Shown piece after piece: positions 34,987-47,876 of a DNA stretch of 64,000 bases. Under the pieces are notes generated by a model, which was not told the origin of the DNA, searched no databases, and worked only from the letters and a program-made list of their open reading frames with translations. Every line of letters starts with the position of its first letter. The first letter of the stretch is position 1. The position numbers and the translations under genes were made by a program. The stretch is from the NCBI GenBank assembly GCA_027924645.1, contig BSBN01000809.1, positions 41,198,001 through 41,262,000 of the forward strand, in the 5' to 3' direction. This DNA is from Cunninghamia lanceolata (lineage: Eukaryota; Streptophyta; Pinopsida; Cupressales; Cupressaceae).

Positions 34987-37506
34987 AGTTATCACCCAAA
35001 TTTGCACCCTCTGCTGCAGCTGTGAAGCTTCAGCAATCTAGAGTAACATGGGAATGATCTCGAAGTGTGGGACCTTACGAAATGAGATCAGACCTTCGGA
35101 GAAGGCCGGCTTCCTCTTTCTAAGCCTAAGCTCAAAGAAAAAGCATCTAAACCTAGTGCTAATGCTTGCAGGGAAAAGGCTTAGAAGGAATGCTGAAATG
35201 AAATAGAAGTGATACACCAGATTTAAATGTGTTTAGTTGCAACTAAATAGACACAATAATAATCTCACAGCTGGAAAGACTTACACAGACTCATATTAAT
35301 TCTAGAGAGGTCCAGACAGAATAATGGAGGGACCTTTGTCCACAATACACAGCCTACAGTAATCCAAAGAGCAAACACAGTGCTAAAAATAACAAAAGAG
35401 AGACAAAAATACTAGTTTATATTGATTATAGAGGCCAAGTAGCCATTACAAAAATAGCCCAGAAAAACAACCAACAACCATATACGTTTGTTTTACATGT
35501 ATATATAGCATTTCATTTTGACCTCTGTCGGTTACAAAAATTCACTCCATGAGCTGTCAGGAAAAATATCTCCACTGAAGGGACGTCCATCTGCCCTGCA
35601 GTTATGGCGTAAAAGATCTGAAAACAGAGCAGATGAAAGATATTTTTCATCTTTAATGTGGTCTGTAGAGTCATCGATTTGTAACAATGAATGCAACAAA
35701 TATCTTCAGCTAAATATGCAACTATCACTGCTAAAACGCCACGTTGGCCAAGCATGCAATGCCATATCCGATTTTTCAAAGTCGAAGAAAACCCCAAAAA
35801 GCCCGCCAAATGAAAGAGGCAAAAATATGTACTTTTGCCTCTTGCAGCATGTAGAAATTCACCAGGATGGAAGAGTTATAGGTGGTCAAAGTTTCGGTCA
35901 ACTACCTGTATATATATCACTTTGCATCTGTGTATATATCGCTATCTGAATCAGCCTCTGAAATGTCTTTGTATGTGCAAAGCACTTTATATACACCAAC
36001 ATGCAAGCACGGGTTTTGTCTTTTGAAAAGGTCTTTGTATATATGCTTGTATCTTCAAATGTATGTCGCCTTGTATATACAATACAATGGCCACATACAA
36101 GGGCAGGCCCTTTTACTTCTCTATAACCTTTTTGCATGTATGTCCCCTGCCACGTGGCACCACCTAATTCGTTGCTAAAATGAAGCTTGGGCCCGTTGCT
36201 GAAAAACTGCATGTTCCTCCTTGTATGTTGGCCTTGTGTATCATGATTGTATATCACATATACAATTGCATATATACATACAATGCGGACTCCAACATTT
36301 ATCTACTGTATTTGATCTCCAATCGGATTCAGACCCTGTATCTCCCCCTTTTGTATATCACAATATGCAATGCAAAATATACAAGCCGCGGACCTGAACC
36401 TTGTATTTTGCCAAAATTGACTTTTGGGTCAGGTCCGACTTGTATGTATCCCTTGGTATATCGGCTTGTATATAACAAATATACAATGCACTTAATATAC
36501 AAGCTGCAGACTTCAGGAGACTATCAATTGCTTTTGACACTGGGTCGGGTCTGGCTTGTATGTATTCTTTGTATCTTCGCCTTGTATATCGCAATATACA
36601 ATCACCTTATATACAATTGGCGGGCCCCACCAAATGTATGTATGACCCTGTACATTTTTCCTTGTATGTTTCGATTGTATATTGGGAACATACAACGCAA
36701 AATACACATTCTCTTTTGTTCATTGCGCGAACCCCACATTCCTTTGTATATTCGGCCTTGTATGTCATTTTTGCATGTGCTCTGATATACATTCTCTTTT
36801 TTATGGGCCCTTTTGTATGTGCGTTTGTACATTTGCCAATGTACAAATGCGAACATACATTCTCCCTTGCATATTTGTCGATGTACATTGCACTGTTCAT
36901 TCACTTTTGTATGTATGACTTGCATATACAAACTGATTTGTATATTGACCTTGTATATTTCGATATACAAAGGCTTGTGTATGCATCTCTTTGTATGTGC
37001 CCGATGCATGTCGAATATACATTGCCCTTTGTATGTCCCTCCTTTGTACATCGCTACCGATGTACACCAACTGTAGCCGATGCATATTATCTTTGTATAT
37101 CGGCCTTGCATGTTGGACTTGTATGTTGGTGATATACATTCCACTGTACATTCTCATTTGTATGTCAACCTTGTATGTTTGCTGATTGCATCTAGGCCTT
37201 GTATATTGCACTTGTACATATAAACATACAATGGTGAATGTTTATCCAAATATACATTCAAAAATGCATTCAAAATACAAGCATGAAACTGAGAAATCCC
37301 AGCGATAGAAAATACTTGAAGCAAAAGATTTCTGGGTTTTTCTGGGTTTTCTGCAAAGATTTTCAAGATGAGATTTTTGAAATTTTTTGCAAGGCACGAC
37401 ATGAGTATTTGAAAAATTTAAGCCTTGTAGGGGTCATTTCTAAAGGATTTTCAAGGAAAATGCAAGGCGAACTATTTAACTCTGGGAAGAAGAAAATAGG
37501 TCAACA
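34987..37506 (-). repeat. 3' LTR of the pol-less element (2520 bp) with TGTAT motif array
   Basis: It aligns along its length with 40423-42891. The first base is A where the other copy has T. Positions 35990-37250 are packed with TTGTATRT and its inverse RTATACAA every 12-25 bases. Overlapping long frames on both strands in this part (for example 36180-36785, 36560-37132 and 37144-36602) are produced by the motif, which contains no stop codon in most frames. Confidence 0.85.
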
Positions 37507-38130
37507 ATTTGGTGACTTCTATGGGATATTTGCCTGCTAAAAAATTAGATCAGTGGCCTTATGCATTCATTGGGCATGGAGTCAAGCCTAAAACATACTG
37601 GAAAACTAGGAATTGCCTCCAAAACACAAAAAGGGGAAAGGGCCTGCATTCTCCTAATGACAATGCAGCCTATGTAGAAGCATTTAGGAAAAGGGAAAAC
37701 TAAAGCAGAAATGAAACTTACTCTAATCCTCAACTAACCAGTCAAACATGACGTTAAACAAAGCCATTAACTAGTTCTTGAAAATAACTGCCCCCTTTCT
37801 TAACAATTTACAATTTTTCTCGTGCATATGGGTAGTTAAAAAGAGATGAGGGGGGAATGTACATATGACAAATTGACAAAACACCCCCCACAAAACGGAG
37901 ATAAACTCACCTATCCACCTGGATTGATTGTTGATGTTGCTAACTTGTGGTGAATAAATGGGTCGATCCCACTCATTTCGATGCTCAACTTCATGCTTAA
38001 AGGTAAGCACGACAAGTGGTTACTCCTCTTTATGTATCTCCAGCTGAGCTAGATGCCTGATTGGGCATCCCCTTGAAGGTTTGAGATTGGTTGCTTCTTG
38101 TTCCTCTTTTGGCATGATGGTGTCCTCCAT
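37507..38130 (-). other. Internal 3' region of the pol-less element
   Basis: A non-coding stretch between the ORF end and the 3' LTR. No clear polypurine tract is visible next to 37506; the preceding minus-strand text is mixed. Confidence 0.4.
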
Positions 38131-40072
38131 TTAACTCTCATGTTGATGTTGTGTGTGAAACAGCTGACTTGGGACCCCATGGTTTTCTCCTTCTTCCTTC
38201 AAAGAACCCAAGAATATTGATATAATGTCATCATGGCTGCATTCTTCCTCTTCTTGCTGGTATGAAAATTCTAGCTCCTGTGATTTTACTACAAAAATGG
38301 CTACCTTCGCCTTATGAACAACCTGTTCATGATTTTCTGACTTAGGCTCAGAAAATGAGCCATGCACATGCTCAAAAGAGAAAACCTCCCCACCAAGAAG
38401 CTGATATCCTTGCTGGATAATAAAGAACAAATCTGCAATTTGCTCTTGACCATACTCAGTCTTCTCATTATTTTCAATAAAGCATGGAAGCTCCTCCAGC
38501 ATTTCAGCATTATCAGCCTTTAGATCATCCAGCATAAGGCAACATGCTTGCCCTTCCTTATGGTTTGGAACCTCAATGCCATGCTCAGCCTCAACCTGCA
38601 GCAATCTGCCATTATTTTCATTATTCTCTGGCTACTGCATCTCCACAACAAGCTGCACATCCTCCTCATCTTCATCATAGCCAGGTAGCTCATGAAGTAG
38701 GGCAGCATCATCCATTTCTGAAGTGACCTTAGCAACTTGTTTCCCTATGCCTCCATCCTTTGACTGCAGCTCTTTTAGATTTTGGTTAAGTTGCCTTTGC
38801 AGCTGAAGGCTTTCCCCATGCACTCTTTGCATTTCAACCTTGTTTTCTTGATCAGATGCATGAGAAAAGGCTTCAAAGGAACTAAAGTTTAGAGGACTCA
38901 ATCCCTTATTTGGGTTAATAGTACTCACAGGTGCAATAGGTTCAAACAATTCTACCTCTATGAGTGTAGGGACAAACTGCTCCTCATTAGTTTTATCTTC
39001 TTCAATCTCCTCTTTTGGCTTATCTTTCCAAACATCTCGGTAGACAGCAAGTCCACCCTTGAGGATTGAAATATCATCAGGGAAAGAGGCCTGAAAGTCT
39101 TCTTGAATTTCTTGGAGGGGAGAGGGTTCTGGACACATTTGTTCCTGGGGAGTGATAATCTGAGTTTGCATAGGAACAGGGACTTGTGAAGGGATAAAAG
39201 CGTTGAAACCTGGGAACTTGTGGAGTCTAGGTTGTTCTTGGTCAAGTATAGGTTGTTGGGTTGGAGAAACACCCCTAAAACTTGGAATTATGTCAGGCTT
39301 GGATTCTACAACCTTTTCCTCTGCCTGATTTTGAATTGGTATGAGAGGATTGGCCTTTTCAAGGTTTGGCATTTTGTAACCAGGATTAACCAGGATGCTC
39401 GATCCAAGAAGGCTGCCATGATAGAGAAGTTTGAGCCACTTTCATAGATTCACTTTGGTTTGAAGGATGGACTTGTTTGAAGCTAGGAATAGGCTCTTGT
39501 GAAGGCCGAGGGCCTCTAAAACTTGGAATTTCAAAACTGGGAAGCATTTTTTGAGGTACAGATGGATTATCCTGCCTAAAACTTAGAATTTTAAAATTTG
39601 GGGCTTTTTTAGCAGCAGGCTGAGCAGGTGTCGTTCTTATAGCAAGGTTTTCCTAAAAAACCCTCTCTTGTGCCTCTCGCTGCTGGTCACATTTTAATAT
39701 TTCTATAAATTCATTAGCCTCCCTATTTAGATTTAGAGATAGCTTCTTGAGACCATACAGGCTTATGATGCTGAGATCATAAAAATGCTGAGGCCGACTA
39801 TACCCTGCTACTCTTTTGGCTTTATCTAAATTTCTGTCTAGCTTTAGAAAACTGCTCATGAGCTCATTGAAAGCATCAATATTCTCAGGGGCAACAACTT
39901 GAGTCAGATTAAAAGGGTAAGCATCATAAGGATGCTGATATTCTACAGTGGCAGGGCTGTATGGCATAAAATCAGAGGCATTTAGGGCATGGTATTGCTG
40001 ATATGGGGGCCAATAGCCTGTATTTGGATTAGGGGTAGGGGAATAACCATGATTCCCATAAAATTTTGACAT
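38131..40072 (-). pseudogene. Unrecognised Tyr/Pro-rich to acidic protein of the pol-less element
   Basis: Three parts form one interrupted ORF. 40072-39653 has an N-terminus rich in Tyr, Pro and Asn (GNHGYSPTPNPNTGYWPP), then a helical segment (AFNELMSSFLKLDRNLDKA, then LKKLSLNLNREANEFIEIL). After a TAG (39653-39655) the frame continues with repeated PSFRGP-P-QEPIPSF units, and shifts at about 39390 into 39372-38632, which has the related IIPSFRGVSPTQQPI and a coiled-coil stretch. After a TAG at 38632-38634 the same frame runs to 38131 as an acidic tail. About 640 codons in total. No enzyme or zinc knuckle is seen. It resembles the ORF at 1-892 in position and layout. It may be a divergent gag-like protein. 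Confidence 0.6.
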
Positions 40073-40399
40073 TTTATAGCATCTAAATGTTGGATAATCG
40101 TAGAAATGTCAAAAATAGAGCTAAAAGGTTTGCAACTAAGAAGAGACTAGATACATACCAGAAAGGGAGTCACCAGGTGATTGAAATGCTTCTGGAAGCT
40201 AAATAGACTAGGAAAACCACCAAAATCCTGATCTTCGATGAAATTTTAGGCTTCAAAAGTTACCATGGTAACTCTATTGGACTTGTTTGAAGCTAGGACT
40301 TGTTTGTTCAATAGAGTTACCATGGTGTTGAATATTGGCTGGTAATACTAGGAGAAACACCAAATCTCTTAGCATCTTGATGAGAAGTTCATCGAACTA

Positions 40400-40417
40400 G
40401 TCCCACTGAGCATGCCA
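40400..40417 (-). other. Primer-binding site of the pol-less element
   Basis: TGGCATGCTCAGTGGGAC on the minus strand, five bases after the 5' LTR end. It is nearly identical to the PBS at 14408-14427 (three-base difference in the shared core or fewer), so the two elements likely use the same primer. Confidence 0.65.
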
Positions 40418-40422
40418 AAAGT

Positions 40423-42891
40423 TGTTATCACCCAGATTTACATCCTCTACTGTAGTTGTGAAACTTCAGCAATCTGGAGTAACATGGGAATGATCTCGAA
40501 GTGTGGGACCTTGCGAAATGAGATTAGACCTCCGGAGAAGGCTGGCTTCCTCTTTCTAAGCCTAAAGCTCAGAGAAAAAGCATATAAACGTAGTGCTAAT
40601 GCTTGCAGGGAAAAGGGTTAGAAGGAATGCTGAAATGAAATAAAAGTGATACACCAGATTTAAATGTGTTTGGCTACAACTAAATAGACATAGTAATAAT
40701 CTCACAGTTGGAAAGACTTACACAGACTCATATTAATTCTAGAGAGGTCCAGACAGAATAATGGAGGGATGAAAGGGACCTTTGTCAACAATACACAGCC
40801 TACAGTAATCCAAAGAGTAGACACAGTGCTAAAAATAACAAAAGAGACGGAAAAATACTAGTTTATATTGATTATAGAGGCCAAGTAGCCATTACAAAAA
40901 TAACCCAGAAGAACAACCAACAACCATATATGTTTGTTTTACATGTATATATAGCATTTCATTTTGACCTCTATCGGTTACAAAAATTCTCTCCATGAGC
41001 TATCAGGAAAAATATCTCCGTTGAAGGGACATCCATCTGCTCTGCAGTTATGGCGTAAGAGATTTGCAAAGAGAGTAGATGAAAGATATTTTTCATCTTT
41101 AATGTGGTCTGTAAAGTCATTGATTTGTAGCAATGAATGCAACAAATATCTTCAGCTGAATATGCAATTGTCACTGCTAAAATGTCATGTTGGCCAAGCA
41201 TGCAACACCAGATCCAATTTTTGAAAGTCAAAGAAAACCCCCAAAAATCCTGCCAAATGAAAGAGGAAAAATATGCACTTTTGCCTCTTGCAACATGTAG
41301 AAATTCGCCAGGATGGAAGAGTTACAGGCGGTCAAAGTTTCGATCAACTACATGTATATATCGCTATCTGAATCAGCCTTTGAAGTGTCTTTGTATGTGC
41401 AGAGCGCTTTATATACACCACCATGCAAGCACGAGCTTTGTCTTTTGAAAAGGCCTTTGTATATATGCTTGTATCTTCAAATGTATGTCACCTTGTATAT
41501 ACAATACAATGGCCACATACAAGGGTAGGCCCTTTTACTTCTCTATCACCTTTTGCATGTATGTCCCTTGCCACGTGGCACCACCTAATTCGTTGCTGAA
41601 AAATTGCATGTTCCTCCTTGTATGTTGACCTTGTATATCGCATATACAATTGCATGTATACATACAATGCAGACTCCACATTTATCTGATGTATTTGATC
41701 TCCAATCGGATCCGGACCCTGTATCTCCCCCCTTTCTATATCGCAATATGCAACGCAAAATATACAAGCCGCGGATCTGAACCTTGTATTTTGCCAAAAT
41801 TGACTTCTGGGTCGGGTTTGGCTTGTATGTATCCCTTGGTATATCGGCTTGTATATAGCAAATATACAATTCACTAAATATACAAGCCGCAGACTTTAGG
41901 AGACTATCAACTGCTTTTGACTGCTGGGTCAGGTCCGGCTTGTATGTATTCTTTGTATCTTCGCCTTGTATATCGCAATATACAATCACCTTATATACAA
42001 TTGGCAGGCCCCACCAAATGTATATATGACCTTGTACATTTTTCCTTGTATGTTTCGATTGTATGTTGGGAACATACAATGCAAAATATACATTCTCTTT
42101 TGTTCATTGCGTGGACCCCACATTCCTTTGTATATTCGGCCTTGTATGTCATTTTTGCATGTGCGCCGATATACATTCTCTTTTGTATGGGCCCTTTTGT
42201 ATGTGCGTTTGTACATTTGCCAATGTACAAATGCAAACATACATTCTCCCTTGCATATTTGCCAATGTACATTGCACTGTTCATTCATTCTTGTATGTAT
42301 GACTTGCATATACAAACTGATTTGTATATTGACCTTGTATATTTCAATATACAAAGGCTTTTGTATGCATCTCTTTGTATGTGCCCGATGCATGTCGAAT
42401 ATACATTGCCCTTTGTATGTCCCTCGTTTGTACATCGCTGCCGATGTACACCAACTATAGCCGATGCATATTATCTTTGTATATCGGCCTTGCATGTTGG
42501 ACTTGTATGTTGGTGATATACATTCCACCGTATATTCTCACTTGTATGTCAACCTTGTATGTTTGCCGATTGCATCTAGGCCTTGTATATTGCACTTGTA
42601 CATATAAACATACAATGGCAAATGTATATCCAAATATACATTCAAACATGCATTCAAAATACAAGCATGAAACTGAGAAATCCCAGCGATAGAAAATACT
42701 TGAAGCAAAAAGATTTTTGGGTTTTTCAGGGTTTTCTGCAAAGATTTTCAAGGTGAGATTTTTGAGATTTTTTGCAAGGCACAACATGAGTATTTGAAAA
42801 ATTTAAGCCTTGTAGGGGTCATTTCTAAAGGATTTTCAAGGAAAATGCAAGGCGAACTATTTAACTCTGGGCAGAGGAAAATAGGTCAACA
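40423..42891 (-). repeat. 5' LTR of the pol-less element (2469 bp)
   Basis: Direct repeat of 34987-37506 with scattered substitutions and several small gaps. The TGTAT/ATACA array occupies 41380-42660. Ends on the minus strand are TGTTGACC and GATAACA. Confidence 0.85.
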
Positions 42892-43568
42892 ATGACAAGA
42901 GAGGAGTTTGGGGGTTGTGGTGCTTAGGGATTTGCCTTAGTCAAATCTCAGGTTAGCATTCAAGCTTTCCCAACACCATTGTTAATGAGAGAGCATGCCC
43001 TTGGAGGAAAGAGGCTAAAGATAATCTGAATGATGAAATGATTTAAATGATTCAAATAGCAATGATGTCACCTTGGAGGTGAATTCCTTAGGAGGATGAA
43101 AGTTCTTCAACTCATAAGGAGATGGATGATAATGCCATATCTGCAACAAACACAAATCTGCAACAATAACACAATGAATTCCTTGAATGCTCTTTGCTCC
43201 AATATCACAAGTTTGTGTTATCCATCTAGGTATAAAATGAAGTTATAAACTCACTTATATATGCTTTCCCGCTAACATTTATGAATTTAAATCAAAAAAG
43301 TTGACAAGGAGACATTTTTGAAGGGCCCAAGCTGACATGCCATTAATTAGCCTTGACCAATCAAGGGAGACTTGGGCGGTTGGTGCCCAAGTCTAGGGGC
43401 CCAAATTAGGTTAGGGTTAATATAAAGGAGGTCCCAAGGGTCCAAAATGTCATGGGTGTCGAGTAATTTCCTTCGGGATGATCAATTAGAATGTATAATG
43501 AAGCAAATAGGACCTAGGAGCTAAACTAGGAGTTAAAAAGGCATGTGGCCACTTTTTACTCCATAACA
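42892..43568 (-). repeat. Proximal part of the 3' LTR of the minus-strand family-C element
   Basis: It starts on the minus strand as TGTTATGGAG at 43568, after the polypurine tract at 43584-43569 (TAAAGTGGGGGCTAAA). It matches 6625 onward in order, for example the CACCACAACCCCCAAAC block near 42910-42925. It breaks at 42892, where the pol-less element is inserted. Confidence 0.7.
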
Positions 43569-43584
43569 TTTAGCCCCCACTTTA

Positions 43585-44400
43585 ATGTGTGTATGATCTT
43601 ATGATCCATACATGCATTAAACTATGGTCAAAGCACATCAGACACATCAAACACACCCTAAGTTTGAAGACTATCGTTATCCCTTAAGCTTGGGCAAACA
43701 CAAGAGACCACTTAACAGTCACACAAGACATAATGAATACAGTAAGGAAGCACATAATACACAAAGAAGACATGAACATAAGACATGATTAAGCAATTAC
43801 ATATACATCTATATAAAATGCTAACTAAAGTAAACAAAATACACATGTAAAGACACGCAAAACACATACAGTGTGGGGAGGGACTCACCGCCATACAACT
43901 TTAGGCCACGCCACAAACACGCAAGACACACAAAGAAGACACATAAAACACACGAAAGACACATGGAATACACGAGCACCACATGGTATGCCATAGACAC
44001 ACTATATGTCTTATAAACAACAAACATGAGCGATAGGGAGGAGCTTATCACTACTCCACTATCTAAAACATGCCAAACACACTTGACAATTGAGCTACGC
44101 TACCAGAATTGCCAAAGACACACTTAAGGGTGAATGACTCAAGATCCAACCTTGTATCGCGATGAGGACTTTGTATGCACTAGCTCAAGAGATACACCAT
44201 CCTACCTCGCAATGAGGGCTTTGCATAAAAGGATACACACTAGCTCAAGAGATACGTCATCCCGTGATGTAGGAACACCCGGGCACACACATAATCAGCA
44301 TCACATAAAAACATTTTCATCTTTGTTTGGTTTTTTCGATTCAATTTTGGTTGATGTTGTCAAACGTTGATATAATTTTGGAGGTGATAGACATTCAATG
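43585..44400 (-). other. 3' internal region of the minus-strand family-C element
   Basis: Minus-strand text is full of TGTGTCTTATGTGTTT-like motifs at 43700-44050, matching 6070-6560. A roughly 60 bp phrase ending CACTAGCTCAAGAGATAC is repeated twice at about 44150-44265. No gene is visible; the frames here follow the motif array. Confidence 0.5.
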
Positions 44401-46885
44401 AGAAAATATGTGTGTATCTTTACTCTTCTATGTTGATGGCAGTGACCTGATAGTATTTGATCACATTGTCACTATGTTTGCTCAGATGTTGTGAATAGAG
44501 ATGGTTTATTCCTTCCACTGTGAAAAGGGCAATTATTGTTGTTGTAATTGTTGATCGTAACAAAGAGGTATGTAGTCATATGTATCAAATGTGGTGAGTC
44601 CAATTATATGATATTCTACCTTTGAGATAGGCATTGAATTACATGAAAGACGAAGCCCATTCTATACATTGAGATTAAAAAACTTTTACCTTCATAAATT
44701 ACACTCTTGTGGATCAAAACAAAGGAAATTACCTATGGTTTGGATGGTTTGGCTGAATAACATAAGCTTGAAAATTAAGGACTCTGGGGCCCGCGTTCTT
44801 CCTTATGGCCCAACGCTTTGCATTTGGAACTTTTCATTTTTAGATATTTCATATTACAAAATAAGGAGTCGATGGTGTTCTTTATTGGGTCATTTGTGAA
44901 TTATAGACTTCAAAAGAGGATGCAACATGTTCAAATTAGTAGCTACCAACGTGTGATTTATTTGACAAAATAATTGAATAGGAAATTAGAGTTTTGGTTG
45001 GGTAGATGAAGCGCCCATGGAGAAAGGGAACGCTCCTTGGAGGTAGCAAAATATATAATGTAAAATGTAGAAATCAAAGTAGAGGGGGGGCAAAGTAAGG
45101 GGTTCAACTCAAAAGCAAAGAGGTTAGAATATATAAAGTATGTCCCATGAAACTAGAATGAGAGAAGGAGCGGCACTAGAGTCAAAGAATAAGGTGTAGA
45201 CTACCCAGGTGGATGAGTTCTATGTTCATTTTTAGACTTTTTGACTTATTGTTCTATGTGCCTATTGGGGCATTTTGGTGGAAGTTTATTATGATGTATA
45301 TTCATGATCTATATATTTTATCCATTGGAGTATGATCCTTCCATGTTTGTAAAGTATCCTCCATCATGTTTTATTTTTATGATGTCATTTAGTTAGAAAA
45401 TGAATCCTGTTTTGGATGGAATTTATCATTTTGTGACTTTATCTCTTATGTTGAAAATGGTTAACTGAGGATGTTGGAGTCCTCTGTTTTATATGATGTT
45501 CTTATATTATTTTATTTTTATGTATTGGGATGTATTTTCCCCACATTATGATCAAGATTTCTATTATTGGTTTTGGTCTGAGTCGATGTTGGTGTCAAAT
45601 GAGCTTGGCATTTTGTTTGGGTTTTATCATATTTGGTATGTATGTTAGCAATTTGGTAAATGATTATAATTTTTATATTTGAGTTATTTCACGCTTTGGT
45701 GTTAGATATCATGTTGTTTATGGTTGTTGAGTGGATTCCATGTGATTTGGATCCTTGTGGATGTTTCGTTTTGATGAGGTGTCGTAGTCGACCTTCCTTT
45801 CAGCTTGTAGATCAAATGTCGACATTGATTGGCGGCCACATGTCGACATTGGATGTCTTGTTTAGTGGTGTTGAGGTGTTGAGAGAAGTGTTTACTTGGT
45901 GTTCACCTTCTCCCTCATGCTTGGGCATTCACTTTGTTTTGCATGTTGATCTCCACCCCAATGGGAGAGCATTCTTGACATACGTGTTCCTTTTCAAACT
46001 TGAATGGGCTTGGGGCTATTATTTTGTCTCCTGAGTGTTGGTGAGGGGTTCTTGAGTGTTTCTTAGGTTTGGAGTGGCCTCGGGGAGCTGTGAGAGTTGT
46101 CTCAAAACTTGTGCCTTTGCAAAAATTTTGTCCAAGCACTATTTAGGGACACTAACACCTAGGAAGGACACTAGCGCCCAAGTAGGACACTGGAGCTAAG
46201 CGCTAGAGTCCCTGGAGACTTTAGCTATGCATTGTCATCTTGTTTCGCGCTGTAATCCTTGAGCCATTGGACAATGAGCATTTCTCAACATTTTTTTAGG
46301 AAACTTTGTATATGAAAGTTGTTCCCCATGGTCCTTTGAGTGCTTCCATATTTTTATCTTGTTTGGACATGTATTTTGGGAGTTATGATCTTTTTTGACT
46401 TGGGAAGCGTGTGTCATGTTGTGTTGTTTGGTTGTCATTGTTTTCAGTGAAGGTTGTGATCCTCCTTATGGATCCCCTTCTTGGTTGAGTTGTTGTGTGC
46501 ACTTGGAGGTTGTGTTTTGTCATGTTGGAATGGATTTGAGGTGATTATTCACCTCATCCTATTCCTTGTAGTCACGAGAGTACAAGGTTGTGGTTTGGCA
46601 TCTGACTTTTGTTGTGGAGCATGTTCCATCCTCTCGTAGGGTTATCATGTTGGCCTGGTCACATGATTGGTATGTCTTTCGCTTGTTTTTGGTTGGTGTG
46701 TTGGACCTTGAGCGATCACCTTGGTTGTTTCACGTCATGTTGGAGTCTTGTCGTGGGATGTTGTGACATTTCTAGTGCATGATTGTGTAATTGGACATGC
46801 ACATGTCACAATTACATCGCAAAAAAATTGTCCAAACGTCCTGTTTTTGTTTGTTAGTGTCTTGGTCTAAAAGTTGGGGCATTAC
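44401..46885. other. Repeat-like DNA, possible minus-strand LTR ending near 46885
   Basis: No gene is supported; 45660-46034 is open but has no recognisable composition. Read on the minus strand, TGTAATGCCCCAAC starts at about 46885, a typical LTR start, and the text to its left (46090-46880) has paired motifs such as GGACACTAGCGCC. No second copy or clear far end is visible, so this stays a suggestion. Confidence 0.3.
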
Positions 46886-47099
46886 ATGACTTTGAAATGG
46901 AGTATAACTAAATCAAATTTCAATTACTAGATGATTTTCACCAAACAATGATGCATTTCATAGAATCAAGCCAATTGGAAGGCCTAGTTCAAAGTGAATT
47001 CCATAATTCACACACTATTCCAAGTGATTTATGTGAAAAATAATGAATCACATTTAACACAATCATGGAACATAATAAATTGCATTTGTGAACCTCTCA

Positions 47100-47876
47100 A
47101 GATGATCATCTAAGGAATCATTGGAACAAGGCAATCCTACCTTATTAATTGTATTATGTGTGCAATGCATAATAAGTCAATCAATGGTAAAAAGCCCCTT
47201 GTTAATCCTTGCACCAACAAGAATTATTGCTTTTGACATATGCGTAACTACATTTCATACATCCTTGAAGATACCTATTAAAAATATGTGACCCTTAAGT
47301 GGACAATTGTTAACTACTCTGTCCAAAGAGTTAAAACATGATCAATATATTTTGATTGATGAAATGAGTTTTATAGGCCCCAAGCTATTTATTAATAATC
47401 AACAATCCCTTGAAACAAGTGTTTCTATCACATGGCATAAAATATATTAGTGGAAGGTCAATTATCCTTGTTGGTGATCTCACCCACTTACCTCCCATGA
47501 AGGGTTCATACCATTGTATGCAAGTATATACTCCACTTGTTTTACATCATTTGAAATTTCTACTTTACATGTCAAAAATTAAATAGTGTCTAATGTAACT
47601 ACACAATTTTTTACATGTGCACCTTCTATTCTGGTTGGTTAAAATTTTGTGGCATTGGAGATAAGTTTTCATCAACAACGACACAAACTAGAACAAGTTA
47701 GATTTAAAAATACATTAATAAACATCTCTATCAATGCCAATGAATGTGCATTATTTGGTGCATTTGTGCATTTATATGCAAGACATAATATGTTCATGCT
47801 CTATAATAAGAGAATGCTAAAGTTGTTAATCACACCAACTACATGCAGTGTATTTACATATATTAGGCATACATAA
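47100..47876 (+). pseudogene. PIF1-type (Helitron) DNA helicase relic
   Basis: The three frames read in turn give the PIF1 helicase order. LILAPTRIIAFDI and a TTFHTSLKIPI block come near 47195-47280. HDQYILIDEMSFIGPKL (Walker B region) follows at about 47340-47390. RSIILVGDLTHLPPMKGS comes at about 47455-47510, then QVRFKNTLINISINANE at about 47695-47750. The Walker A lysine motif is not readable upstream. Frame changes and stops rule out function. PIF1-like domains of this type are the C-terminal part of Helitron Rep/Hel proteins, so a Helitron origin is likely but inferred. Confidence 0.7.

Larger units (their letters stand above)
34987..42891 (-). mobile_element. Complete pol-less LTR retrotransposon inserted in another LTR
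   Basis: Two LTRs in direct repeat (34987-37506 and 40423-42891) enclose 2.9 kb. The target duplication is ATGAT (34982-34986) against ATGAC (42892-42896), one base different. On the minus strand the LTR runs TGTTGACC to GATAACA, followed by the PBS at 40417-40400. The interior carries only one broken ORF (40072-38131) with no retroviral enzyme domain. The element is therefore non-autonomous, unless the ORF is a divergent gag. It sits inside the LTR of a family-C element. Confidence 0.85.

Noticed and set aside
36180..37144. Several 180-200 aa frames overlapping on both strands
   Set aside because: They are produced by the TTGTATRT/RTATACAA array, which rarely forms stop codons. The same frames recur in the second LTR and show no domain.
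45660..46034. 124 aa open frame
   Set aside because: No recognisable motif, an improbable mix of Met/Phe/Trp, and it lies in repeat-like DNA with no supporting copies.
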